Below are positions 21,711-34,394 of a DNA stretch of 64,000 nt, piece by piece. Below the pieces are notes generated by a model, which made no database searches, was not told the origin of the DNA, and was given only the letters and a program-made list of their open reading frames with translations. A program made the position numbers and the translations under genes. How positions within the stretch are numbered: the stretch's first letter is position 1; each line of letters begins with the position of its first letter. The stretch lies in assembly GCF_031755915.1 (NCBI RefSeq), contig NC_083390.1:17639001-17703000 (forward strand), in the 5' to 3' direction. This DNA comes from Ziziphus jujuba (lineage: Eukaryota > Streptophyta > Magnoliopsida > Rosales > Rhamnaceae).

Positions 21711-24700
21711 ATTGGTATCAGAGTTTTTTTAAACTGCACTAAAATATACCCTCAAAATTCATTTTAAAAAAATCAACCATTACTCTAATATTCTTTGGGT
21801 TTTTAATAATATTGATAGAGCCTCTTTGGGAGGATTATTAATATTATTAAAATTGAACATATTAACCATTATTTTAATTTAAAAAAATTCTCTTAATATC
21901 TAAGCATTGTCGACGTTGGACCGTACAATCATATTAAGATTTTGAAAATAATTTAGGTCCAACCCAATAAAACTCAATTATGCTTATCCGTTGGAGCATT
22001 ACATAACCATTTTATTATTGCACCTTAATAGAGCCTGTAAGTTTTAAATTAATTAAATTAATTTTAACATTCACTCATTCAATCTTTTATAATCAAATTA
22101 ATTTACGGATTTTCCATAATAATATAACAAAAATGGTTTGGGGTGGCTTCTTCGTTTTGTTATTATTTGTTACTAATAGCATTAAAAATAAACAAATTGG
22201 TCCTTTCGCATGACAGTGATTGAGTAATTTGTTAAAAATAAAAGGACGACCGGCTGAGAATTGAAAAATAAAGATAAAAATTAAAATAATTTTTGTGGGT
22301 TCAAAGGGATGAGTTGAGTTAAAGTACCTAAATAATAATGCCTTTTTTTAATTCTCTTTTTTGGTATATTCCTCAAAAACAATGCTACTCAATTCATGTG
22401 TTCTTATCTTATATAGGTGTGTGTTGTGTATATATATATACACACAAATAGTGGGTAAGTCTCAATCCTGATATTTTATTGTCCACTATCATTTAAAATA
22501 GTATAACACTAATTTTTTTTTTTTTTTCACTACCTTAACAATGATCGAAGGTCTTAAAATAGTGGAATAGAAAGCAACATCCTCTTGGATTTCCATTGGA
22601 AAATTAATTTTTACTATTTTCTTATAGAAAATATGACTTGTTTGGTTCATAAATGGTTTGGGGTGGCTTCTTCGTTTTGTTATTATTTGTTACTTATAGC
22701 ATTAAAAATAAACAAATTGTTCCTTTCGCATGACAGTGATTGAGTAATTTGTTAAAAATAAAAGGACGACCGGCTGAGAATTGAAAAATAAAGATAAAAA
22801 TTAAAATAATTTTTGTGGGTTCAAAGGGATGAGTTGAGTTAAAGTACCTAAATAATAATGCCTTTTTTTAATTCTCTTTTTTGGTATATTCCTCAAAAAC
22901 AATGCTACTCAATTCATGTGTTCTTATCTTATATAGGTGTGTGTTGTGTATATATATATACACACAAATAGTGGGTAAGTCTCAATCCTGATATTTTATT
23001 GTCCACTATCATTTAAAATAGTATAACACTAATTTTTTTTTTTTTTCACTACCTTAACAATGATCGAAGGTCTTAAAATAGTGGAATAGAAAGCAACATC
23101 CTTTTGGATTTCCATTGGAAAATTAATTTTTACTATTTTCTTATAGAAAAATTAGTTGAGTCGATGAACAAATGACAAATAACTAAAATACCAGTCCACT
23201 GAATATTTTGCTTCTCTAAAACCAGATTTATTATCACTGGTGACAACAAGGAGATTTAATAACAACAACATATTTTATATATAATATAGGAGTGAATGAA
23301 ACAAGTTATAACTTTATATATATATATATATATTGATCAATATTAATGGTAGAAGAATTTTATTTATCAAATTGATGTGGCAAATTATATAATAATATTT
23401 TATTAATTTATGTTTCTATTAACAATATTATTTTTTACAAAATGAGGAAAAGATAGATTTGCGGAGCATTCCCATCCTTCAATTGTTTTTGGATTCTTCT
23501 TTCTGTTTTATTATTATTATTATTATTAGTTTTTAATGGATCTAGGTGTAAAGGATTGATTTTGTAACGGGTGGTTATAAATTGTTAACATAAGGACTGC
23601 TAATGCATAAACCTGTAAAATACCATTTTACCCGTTAATAAAAGGCTTTTAAGTAATTTTGCAAAGCATATAAGTGTTAAGTATGTGCATGTTCCTTCTT
23701 TTTTTTACTTATTTTTTTAATAGGTATGAATATTAAGTACATTATTTTAATTCGTTTTTCATTGTATTAGTTAGTAAAAGAATACAGGTACAAAGTACCA
23801 TGTATGTTTATGTGTGTGTGTTTTTTCAATAGTCATTAACTATTAGTATATTCATTGGATTTATTATTATTATTATTTATTTTATTTTGTATTATCTATT
23901 TAATATTTAATTTTGTAAATATAATTATTATAATATATATGTATATATTGGTAGGATGAATATTAGCTAATAGAAACTAGCTAATTATGATAACGGATGT
24001 TTTTTGATAAAAGTTTTATAAAAAGTTAAATTTGTGTCAATTAAGTTAAATAAAAAGTTTTATACAAATGTAAGAATCTTTCTTTCTTAAAGTTACAACC
24101 TAAAATAGTAAGAATTAAATCATTTCTTTTCTCCTTCTATGAGTCAAGAATTGAATAGTGGATATTAATGGATCAATGTGGGGCTTTTTATGCAAAAGAT
24201 TAAAACCAAAAAAAAAACTTAAAAGAAAAAAGTTTGAAAAAATGGAAGGGTAAGACCACATTGTCGTTGATGGCACGCCAAGGGACCGACTTATATCACT
24301 TCCCACTAATTAGATATTTTAAAGAGAATCCAAATGATTAATAGGAAGGCTGTGAAAAGTGTGATGGTAGACTGTAACACCCCATCCCAAATCGCACCGG
24401 AATCCGTGCACGTTGACCGAGATTGACCGTTGACAGAGTGGGTCAAAAGTTGACTTTTTGTTCCAGTTGGAATTTCGAGTTGACCAAGGTACCGTGGCGA
24501 AGTGCATGATGCCCCGAGTCTGTAAACTGGTAGCACGTTGAAAACGGAGCTATGGTTTGAAAGTTATGGGCAAAACAAGTTGAAGTGCAAACTGTCCAAG
24601 GGGTGCCGGAGTTGACTTTTTATTTATGGGGAAATGAGCTTTGACTCATGCATGGTTGTGGAGTGCTCGTCGATATGAGTTCACAGACTAGCGGCACGCT

Positions 24701-27583
24701 TAAAACGGACATCCGGTTAAAATGTTATGGACGCGTGAAGTTTGCCGGATACCGTAATATTTTAATGTTTTTGAGTCGATGAATAGTGAAATGCCACATG
24801 TCAGCTTCTGATTGGTCCACATGGCATGAACAGTATCACACAGTGGCTTTTATTTGATAAAATTCTCGGGGAAGAGAGAGAAAGAGAGAGAGGAGAGAGA
24901 AAGAGAGAGAGAGTCCGACCGGTGCCGGAATTTTTCAAATTTTTCGGCCGAATTACTGTACACACACCGGTCAGCAAGGTTCCCCTCCCCATTTCCGGCA
25001 AAACCTTAAAGTTTCACGGCGATCGGCCGTCGGACGCGCCCGGATCGGACGTTCGAAGATCGACGGCGAGTTTTTCCCTCCACCGCCGGCCACCGCCGAT
25101 CGATCCACTTCCGGCCATTTTCCGGCCACACGCGCCAGACACCCTTCATCCTCTCCTCAAGTCCGGCCGACCCACCAAGTTTCACGGCCATCGGACCACC
25201 GATTCGCCGGGATCGGAGCGTTTTCCGGCGAGGGACCGGAAATCTTCAAACCGTGATTTCTCCGCCGTCCGGCCTCCGTTTGCCTCACCATCGGTCCCGT
25301 TGGATTGCTCTCCCCACGATCTACAAATCTGCAAAAAATCACAGCCAACGGCCACCGCACGCGCTGCCGCCGGCTACGGTTGCCGGTGACCGCGGCGGCT
25401 CGCTGGAAGTTACTGTTCCGGCGAGTACCCAGTCTTCCGGCCGGCTCCAGTCCACTGTGTTCGACCTCCTGAACCTGAATCCGGCATCCGTTTCCGCCAA
25501 TTCGTGATGGTTTGGGAGAATTGCGAAGCCAAAACCCGAAAAGCTTTTCAGCGAGATTCCGACCCCGTCGGGTCCGATCACTGGAAAGTAAGACCGAATC
25601 AGTGATCCTCATCACTCGAGCTTCGATTCGGTATATAACTCGTAACCTTTAGTTATCGTTTGGTGTTCGCTCCCCGGGTACCCATTTGGGGATTACCCGA
25701 ATAAAATATTAATATTTTTGGTTGGTGCACTGTGGTTGTTTAGGTGCGCGTACGAGTGGCGGAGTTGATCCCGAGGAGGATCTTAGTTGATTTACGCGCT
25801 CAAGGTGAGTGACCCACCTTCAAAAATTATTTTGGGCAATTAATTATGTTTAATTGATATTTAAATTGGTATTTAAATTATGCTCATGTGGTGTGATTTA
25901 ATTATGGTTTTATTGTGGTTTAATTTATTTATTATGCATGAGCAAAGTGTATTTCGGTAGTATTTGTATGTGGTTTTAGTATTAATTTTTCGGGCATAAT
26001 TGGGTTAAATATTTTACGAAAATATTTGTTTAAATTTTATAAATTATGCCCGCGGTATTTTTATGGTTGCATCTTGTACTTCGAGGAAATTGTGGTTTGT
26101 TGGTTATCAATATTTCGTACCGGTTTGATTAAATAAAAATATGTGGGATGGTAAGTGTGAGAATTTAATGTATTTTCCACGGTAATTTTGGAAAACGGTA
26201 CGGTTGGTTATTAATGTTTATTTTTAGACGCACTCATACAGTATTGGTGTTCTGGTGTATGGACACGTGGTAGCGCGCAGGTATTATGTGGTTTAGCGCG
26301 CGGTTATTACTTCACCCATGAGTTGCCATTGGACCGTGGGCAGGCAAGTTTGTTATTGCGCACAGCCGCCCCCCTCCTTGGCCGGGTTGATGGTTTCAGC
26401 AGCGGTACTGTCGAGACGCCGAAGTGCCGTTGCAGGTTTCTCTCTTTAACCCCCCCGCCAGTCGGTGCTCAGGACGCTGGGTATCGGAGGGCATCACCGG
26501 TATATGGTGTGGTGCGTCGGTGTAAATTGCAAATAATGTTTTAAACCCCAAAGGTGTTCAAAAATTATTTACTATAATTTATTACATTTTAATTATATAT
26601 TGGGATATGTATTTATTTAATTATTGTTTATCAAATGGTTTAATCCCTTGGTTTTCGGGAGGTATGTACATTGGGTTTTGCGAAAAGGTTTTAAAAAGGG
26701 AACATTTCAAACAGAGCGATTGGTAAGAGTTTTGAGGGAAATTATTATTTTCCAACAGTTATTATTATTTATTTATTAATTGTTGGTATTTGTTCTATTC
26801 TTTAATTGCTATTAATATTATTTTATTATCACTAAAGGTGTTCAGTAGTTAGGGTCACTCACTGAGATGATTAGCACCTCACGTTTTCAAGTTCCGTTCC
26901 CTTAGGTGCAAGTGGTGGTAGACGTTCTTCCGGAGCGAACCAAGTTTTCCGCTGCTGTTGTGTTTCGAGAAGTACTCATGTACTCTTTTATTTCAGTGTA
27001 TTATTTCTTTCAGCCTTGTTGTATTTCTGTTGGTTAGCACTTCTTAAAGCTCTGTATACTATTGGGATACTTATGTTTTATTTATGCACTGGACTGTTGT
27101 TGTTTTTGAGAAGTGCTGAAATTTGTGGAACAATTTGTAGTTTGCGGGAGGAATAAGGGGATGAGTATAGAAGTGTGTTTTCAGTGCAGGTAATTTGTGG
27201 TAAGTCCATCCCTTAGGAGAGGCTCTGCTGGATTTTCCATTGGAGGGTCCGGTAGGGTTTCCCTGGGATCAGGGCTTGTCTAGGGTTCCGGGGAAGGAAT
27301 TCTGGACAGGTCCTGACATAGACACTGGTGCCACCCATAACTTTTGCTCAGAAAATGAAATAAAAAGATTAAGCTTAAGCCTGGATAGAGATACAAGTCA
27401 AATGAAGATTGTTAACTCTAGAGTTCTAGATGAGGTGGGTTTGGCAAACAAGTTTCTTTCAAGTTAGGATCTTGAAGAAGACCATCTGGATTTGATTGTG
27501 GCTTCGATGGATGATTTCAATGTCATGTTAGACATGGATTTTATAAGTGGAGAAGAAAGCAATCCTCATTCTCTCTGCCAATA
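21711..27583. repeat. segmental duplication, right copy (partner 1-5872)
   Basis: Starts with the copia primer site (21713-21723) and repeats the order of 1-5872: copia-internal DNA, the ~500-bp tandem pair (about 22132-23150), AKR3-flank-like DNA with the deletion scar near 24016-24035, then the gypsy relic with its solo LTR. At 27583 the sequence continues in the gypsy frame, so this is the unbroken right end of the duplicated segment. Confidence 0.95.
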
Positions 27584-27735
27584 GCCTATTGATGATGGGT
27601 GAACAAACTAGAGAGGTCTCAATGCAGAGAAAGCAATTAAGTGATCCCAAATTCTTATTGGTACTCCAATTTAAGAAAAGGTTGAAACACAAATAACCTT
27701 CTTACATAGCATTAGAAGGTTGAAACGCAAAAAAC
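24342..27735 (+). mobile_element. Ty3/gypsy protease fragment, longer copy
   Basis: Identical to 2631-5872 up to 27583, then continues where the left copy is cut. The frame from 27584 reads LLMMGEQTREVSMQRKQLSD, resembling the spacer between protease and reverse transcriptase in gypsy polyproteins, with stops at about 27700 and 27730. No reverse transcriptase follows. Confidence 0.75.
24373..27318 (+). mobile_element. solo gypsy LTR, duplicate of 2662-5607
   Basis: Same TGTAACACCCC and TCCTGACA ends and the same TAGAC flanks (24368-24372 and 27319-27323). It was carried along by the tandem duplication and is not an independent insertion, because the flanks match far beyond the element. Confidence 0.92.
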
Positions 27736-27754
27736 CTTTTTATATAGCATAGTA

Positions 27755-28170
27755 AATTGTATTATTGTTATTAATATTACTATTATTATTATTGTTTTAT
27801 TACCCTTTTGTTTACATTTATGCATTTAGTATATTCGTAAAGCGGTATAAAAATATAGCACTGTACCAAGTGGATAGTGTAGGTGAACATAAATATTTAA
27901 AGGTATTTATGTTTTATTAAATTATTCCTCATGTATATATCCCTGTGCTATTGTTATAAAAGTTCTAAAAATTTGTGGAGTTTCTTGTGGTAAGGTGAGA
28001 AGAATAAAGTGATGTTGTATAGAAGTGTGTTTTTGTATAAGGAATTTTCAAGGCATGCTTAATCCTTAAGAAAGATGCAGTCAGATTTTTCGTAGGATGG
28101 ACTAATAAAATTTCTCTTGAGATCATGGCTTATCTAGGATTCCTTACAAGAAATCCTAGATAGGTCCTAA
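27755..28170 (+). mobile_element. old degenerate LTR 3' end, distant relative of the solo LTR
   Basis: Recognisable matches in order to the last 250 bp of the solo LTR family: AAATTTGTGGA, GTATAGAAGTGTGTTTT, TCCTTAAG, GATCATGGCTTATCTAGGATTCC (pieces of it), and a final TAGGTCCTAATA in place of AGGTCCTGACA. Its position suggests it is the 3' LTR of the relic gypsy element, with most internal sequence deleted. The left edge is uncertain. Confidence 0.65.
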
Positions 28171-28467
28171 TAGTCGAGGGGAAAACTATCATATGACCCT
28201 CGGTGTCTCTGAGGCATTAGAAAACTAGATCCTCTAAATTATCCTTTATATCACATAAAAATAGCAGGGGGTTTAGTCATATATATTATAATTATAACTG
28301 TATTCGTAACTAAATATATATATGTATTTGTAATCTTAGTATTGCTTAGCCCATAATATCACCAATCCATATCTTACATATATCCCATAACAAATATCAT
28401 TGTTTTTTTTTTCTTTTCTTTTTTATATCCATATTCGAAAACTCAGTGTAACTATTTAACATATCAT
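28171..28467. other. intergenic, nothing recognised
   Basis: AT-rich spacer between the LTR relic and the hAT element. Confidence 0.4.
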
Positions 28468-28475
28468 ATGCAGAT

Positions 28476-30176
28476 CAACATTTAAAATATCTGATATTTT
28501 CTTGATATTTCTATTTTTTGAAGGTGTCGAAATAAAATTTAAGTTCGATACGAAAATGGATAGAATTTATATATTATCCATTGAAATTTCTGAAATTTCG
28601 GCAAAATTTCGATGGAAATTTCCATAAAATATCTATACTAAATTCTTAATGATTTGGTTAAAAAACCTATAATTTCTATGGAAATTTTCAAAATTTTCAC
28701 TAAAATTTCGAAAATATCGAATATTTTCGAAATTTCTGAAAAAATTCAAAAATATTATTGATATTCAGTAAAACTTTTTTATCAAACTAACTTCATTGAT
28801 AATTTTTTTTTACCGTTTAATTGGTTTTTAGACATTTAGTGATATAAGCAAAATAGAATAAATTGAATTGAATAACATTAATAAGTTCTACTTATTTATT
28901 GAATATCGACAAAGCAAAAATATAAAGATTATGGATTATATTTTTGAACTTTGGAAATCTTAATATTTGAAACTATAATGGAAGATGATGATGAAAAGGG
29001 CAATCAAATATACCAATGGATTAGAGATGTTTATTTAGATGATCATGAAGGAAATTCTGATCCAAAAATTGCTCAATAAGCTGAAAAAGAAGGAATAAAT
29101 ATTCAAAAAGTGATTGCTGAAGAAGTAAATTCTGGAAGTGGTGATTCATTTCAAAGGCTTATGAGAGAGCCAACTAGAACTATTAGTGCTTTAGCTCCAT
29201 CAGGTGGTACACATTCACAATTTGAGACTCTTAGTAGTCACTTTTGCTCCAGTGGTGATGAAGATAAATTCAATAAATTATCTGAATTAGAAGTTAGAAG
29301 AGGCAGTAGCCAAAGGGAATCACCAAGTCAAGAAGTTGGATTAAGCCCAATTACTGGTGAATAATATTACACACATGTAACACAAGATGAAGATCATGGA
29401 AGTAGAGATGTAGGTCAAGGATTCGGTGCTGTTGGAAAAGACTATATACGTAAAGAAAAATCTATAATGGAGATGTCACAACAAGAAGAAGATTCAATTT
29501 TTATGAATTTTAGATCTATGAGGATTGTAAGTCATTTTCATAATCCTTATTCAATTGATATGTATGGAATGTCATCAAATAGTAACTCATGGGCATCATC
29601 TCAAACTACCATCAGAGAGTAGTAGTTATGCACATAGTCAACCAATAATACAATATGGTTGGCATATTAATAATTATATGCAAAATTATCAAGGAGATAC
29701 ATCTTTTCATAACTACTTTTCACATTTCACATCTCAAAATCAAAATGAGAAAGAAACCGATGATTTTCAACCATCAAGAAGTTCTACGTGGTGTTAAGAT
29801 GACATTTATGAACTACAATGTAATTATAATAATTGTTTATATATTTTAGTTAATAAATAATTTTAACATATATGTATTTTTTGATATATTTTTATTAATA
29901 ATAATTTATTTACGGTCATTAATGCTTATTATAAATCAATTCACTAAGAAGAATATAATATCCATTCAATATTTTAGAAAGTTTTATAATCAATTTGATA
30001 ATCAATAGATTAAATAAGCGAATTCTAAAATTTAAATAAAAATTTTCACTTTTTAAAACAAATTTCTATCATTTTTTATAATTTTTATCGATATTCGATA
30101 TTTTCTGATATTTTCATAAAAAATTTCGTATTTTAAACTCTCGATATTTCTATCGATATCGATTTTTTGAACCTTG
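28476..30176 (+). mobile_element. hAT-type DNA transposon, 1,701 bp, with target duplication
   Basis: Perfect 8-bp direct repeats ATGCAGAT flank it (28468-28475 and 30177-30184), the length typical of hAT elements. Ends are imperfect inverted repeats: left CAACATTTAAAATATCTGAT and right, reversed, CAAGGTTCAAAAAATCGAT. Subterminal regions are crowded with ATTTCGA and TATCGAT words on both sides. It carries only a decayed coding remnant and is therefore non-autonomous. Confidence 0.85.
28978..29797 (+). pseudogene. decayed transposase-like remnant inside the hAT element
   Basis: A frame from ATG 28978 reads MEDDDEKGNQIYQWIRDVYL, has an in-frame TAA at 29077-29079, continues as IQKVIAEEVNSGSGDSFQ, and stops at 29362-29364. 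A frameshifted continuation ends in SQNQNEKETDDFQPSRSSTWC at 29797. The Ser/Gln/Asp-rich composition resembles the C-terminal tail of plant hAT transposases. No BED finger, catalytic domain or dimerisation domain is present. The family call comes mainly from the element's ends. Confidence 0.55.
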
Positions 30177-30186
30177 ATGCAGATCA

Positions 30187-32068
30187 TATATATATAAGCT
30201 AAATAAAATAACCAAATCACAAGTATTTTGTTGATGCCAAAAATATTACCATGTAAAATTATATAGTAATAATCAATCTAACTACAAAACTTTTCAAATG
30301 ATAGGATTCATAACTTCACCATGAGCATATTAAAATTTGGACACAGTTAAAAACTTGCCAAAAATCAAATGAAATGATAATTTTTATATATATTCACATA
30401 TATAATTATATAACCAAATTTTATATAAAATTTTCTAAAACATTAAAAACCATGAACTATCAATTTAACAATGTCCCAAAAATATTTAGGAAAATAAATT
30501 CACTCATAAAGATACAATTCAATCGTGATCTGCTATCAGATTACATCCAGTCTTTGTCCTAGTGCCTAAAATTATAATAAAAACACTTCTTAGACTTTTA
30601 AAAGTTAAACAAAAGATATTGGTGTATATTATATATATAACTTTTACAACACTTCAATTAAAAAATTGATCACTAAAGGGTCTAATTATATTGCGAGTCT
30701 TTAATCCCCGGTATCTAAAATTAGGGAATTTTTCACACTAAGACTAATTTTATGAGATTAAACCTACTAGTGCATCCTATTAACATCTAACTAAACAATG
30801 CTAACTTCAATTTGATCCTAGGTTGTCCAGTTACTGTTCAAATCAAACATAATTTTTCTTAACCCATTTACCAAAAAATATGTATTTTTCATTTACTTGA
30901 TAATTTTTGAAATTAATATTTCAACAAATTATTATACACCATAGCAATTTAAATATACCAGAAATAACCAAAGAAAACTTCTTATTGTCCAATTTTGCTA
31001 AACCCAAATATCCATATACCAAAAATTGGGTTTTTCAAAATACTTAACCAAAATTATGCAATCTATATATCAAAACAAGCTTTGAGAGATGTAGATAAGA
31101 ATCTACCTTCATATAGAATTAATGGCAATAAAAGTTGCTCGAAAATCATAGAAAAAGTATTGTTTAAACTTTATTTTATTATTAGAAAATTAGAGACACT
31201 TTTGCGCTTGGAGGATGCCAAAAAGTAACTCAAGAAGTCGAAAAATGTGGAAAGGGCATTTTTCCATCCCCAAAATACCAGAATTATGGAGATCGAAAAT
31301 AGAATCCATAAAATTTTTGACAAGATTCGGATGAGATTCCTGCAATGGAAGATGTTCCTCATCATGTAAGCTTTCCAAAGCCACAAATGGCAAAGCAAAT
31401 GAAGGTTGGCAGAGTAAATTTTAACAATTTAAAGTTGTAGGTTTAGAGAAAGAAAGCTTTAGAGAGAGACGATAATGGTCCATGCTATTTTGGGGTAGAG
31501 AGGAAGAAAATAATGCAGTTTAATCTAATTTCCATGCCCCATGTTTATAAAAAAAAAATGCCACTAATTTGTTTGGACCATAATTTTCAAGTCATAGCTT
31601 CAATTTTGGCATGTCACATATTCGTAAACTCATTATTAACAAGCTATACGCAATGCTATAAGAGTTAAAATCAAATTTGATTTTTTAAAAAAAAAAAATC
31701 AAATTTAATCTCATTTAAAAGTTAAATTTGGTCAACTCTAGTTAAATTGTTAAAAAAATTTAATTCAAAATATTTTTCAAAATAGATTATTACAGTTTCA
31801 CATATACCTCTTCATGGATTCACATATATCTTTTTCATAAATTCAAATATACCTTTTAATTTGAACATGTACCTCTTAAATTAAAAAGATACCCATTTAT
31901 GAAAAAGAATCTTTTAAATGAAAGAAGTATCTTTTCAAATGTAATAGCTTTCCAATTAAAAAGTTCCCATTTACACAAAAAGATACTTTTTACACAACAA
32001 AAATCTAATATATATGTATATACATTAAATTTCCTAAACTTATAACACCATAAACAGCTGTCTAAAAT
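30187..32068. other. copy-specific spacer, possible unidentified gene fragment
   Basis: AT-rich DNA with no match to the AKR1 side. A minus-strand frame at 31190-31393 (MPFVALESLHDEEHLPLQ..., followed by a possible donor) sits downstream of CT-rich leader-like sequence near 31440-31480, so it may be the first exon of a lost gene. I do not recognise the protein. Confidence 0.3.
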
Positions 32069-34332
32069 AATATTATTTAGCCAATGACAATAATGATCTG
32101 TCTCTTTTCTGCCGATTTGTCGATGAAGGCCCATAAATTATTTCAAACAAAAAAGAAAGGAAGAAAAGAAAACCCATAAGTATTTATTGACTTTCCTTTC
32201 CTTATGCAGTAATTGCAAATGTGTCTGCAAAATTGGGCTTAAGTAGGAACCCACACTGCTAGCCCATATTTTACCTTTTAAAAATAATAATAAAAAAATG
32301 GAGAAAAGGATTTCAAACCAAAAAAAAAAAAAAATCCATAACTTATCCATTAAAAAAACAAAACAAACAAAAACAAAAGACTTATTCATCGACTTTTCTC
32401 ACTAGTAAATTGCAAATGTGCCAGCAAAATTGGGTGTAAGAGCCCAAACGGCTAGACTGTGATCACCATTCAAAAAATAATCAAAAAAATATATAGAGAG
32501 ATGGATTTTAGCACCAAAGGTGATGAACGACCATAGGATATTGCCAACTAATTACCAAAAAATTGGTTATTGCCAACTAGTTCATATATCACCCAATTCA
32601 CCATTATATTATGCTAGCGTATAAAAATTAAAGAAAATAGGTTTCATGTCTCTTATTTTATCCATATTTTCTTTGTGGCTTGTGTAAAGCAGTAATATAT
32701 ATAAAAAGTAATGACAATTGTTCAACTATTATAATGAATAATGCTAAGAATATTTTCAAGTAAAACTAATTCAGTTGATAAACTATTTACACCTACATTT
32801 AAAAAGTTGTGAATAACTAATCTATTAATATATTTACCAAATAATAGATATTTAGGATTTTAAATTTCAACCAATAAAATTAAGTCATTTCACTGGCACC
32901 TTTAGAGAATTAGTTTTAATATATTTGTAACACCTTATATTAGTTTTTATAATTATTGGTTATGTATCAAGTAATGTTTACTTTGTTTTATTAAATAAAT
33001 ATCTACCTTTAATAACGATTTAATAATATTAATGAATCAGATCTCGTCTTTTAAATGAGAATATCATGATTATCAAAAGAACACCTTAGTTTAATTAAGT
33101 AAACTACACCCAAGCTCACTAATTAGCTATGTTAGTCTCTCTCAACTACATTTATAGTTGTATTTTGGTCTTTAAACTTTTTTTTGACATTTTGATCCTT
33201 AATTTTTAAATTTTGATATGCTTTTGTCCTTTAACTTTTTCCTCCCTATTATTTAGCAATTTTGGAGGTATGCGATGCACTTGATACAACATGTAGGAAA
33301 TCTTATAAGTTCATTCGTTATTTCTTGCTACAGTAGGTGTAGTGCATGCCTCAAAATTTAAAAATTAAACTAAAAATAATTTTAAGGATCAAAGATGTAT
33401 CAATAATTAAAGTTTAGGATCAAAATATCAAAAAAAAAAAATTTCAAAAATCAAAGTGCAACTATAAACATAGTATAAAGACGAAGGAGCCAACAATCCC
33501 TAGGGCGTGTGGTTTACATAATGGTTATCTCTATTAAAATCAAAATAGCAAACATTTAAAAAAAAAAAAAAAAGAAGAAGAAGAAGAAAGAATTATCATT
33601 CATATTTATGTGTTTGATAACAATACAAAATTTAGTCTTTATAAATATAAAATTTTGGTTAAAATTAATAAAAAATAAACTTTTATTTATTTATATATCT
33701 TTAAAATGTTATAGATTATTTAAACTTAAATTTGTTACAAATATGATAATAATATATTTAAAGTCTATCTGGATTAGAATAAAAAAAATAAAAGTTATGA
33801 GGTTTTAAATAAAATAAATATTTTTTCAAATGAAAAATTATTTATCTTTTTGAAATAACTACTTTTTAATTTAAATATTTTCAACATAGGAAAAAAAACC
33901 TAACTAAAAGAAAAACAATTTTAAGCAATCGTTTTGAAAAATATTATATATCCAGTTGGAAAATTAATAATATATTTGCTTTTGTTTTCTTAAATAAAAA
34001 AATAAAAAATAAAAAATCAATTGGATTTATCAGTTTTATCGTGCCATTTAAAATTATTTTTCATTACATAAATATGGAGACTGAACTTTCACAGGTTCTA
34101 ACAGACAATATTTTTTTTTTTTCCCCTTTTCTTATTAGGATAAAAGAATAATTCTACTAAAGGGTGCAAATAATTTTAGTAGATATTTTGAGTCTATGTG
34201 ATGGATATGTAGACGATACTTGCTTAAGTGGCCACAAATTCTTGGTTTATATAACTTGGAAGATAAGATTTATGCAAGCTATTATCGAAGGCAATTGGAT
34301 GAAAATTGGTGAGCTGAAATTTCTTCCACCAC
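32069..34332. other. AKR2 upstream region (duplicate of 16319-18623)
   Basis: Aligned with the AKR1 upstream DNA at about 95-97% identity by eye, with indels such as an AAG-repeat insertion near 33572-33590. Contains the matching MITE. Confidence 0.8.
33099..33517. mobile_element. MITE-like foldback element upstream of AKR2
   Basis: Same GTAAACTACAC and GTGTGGTTTAC ends and the same position as 17416-17833, so it predates the older duplication. Confidence 0.65.
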
Positions 34333-34339
34333 TATAAAT
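34333..34339 (+). promoter_or_regulatory. TATA box of AKR2
   Basis: TATAAAT, 56 bp before the start codon, in a leader identical to that of AKR1. Confidence 0.55.
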
Positions 34340-34394
34340 TTGTCATCAATTAAGGGACTTCCAGCTAGCCACTCCGAATAATACAGGGACAATA

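Noticed and set aside
1..27583. Independent insertion of two identical solo LTRs
   Set aside because: Identity extends far outside the LTRs on both sides, so segmental duplication is the simple explanation.
29110..29364. Separate small protein gene
   Set aside because: It has no ATG of its own, continues a frame interrupted upstream at 29077, and lies wholly inside the hAT element.
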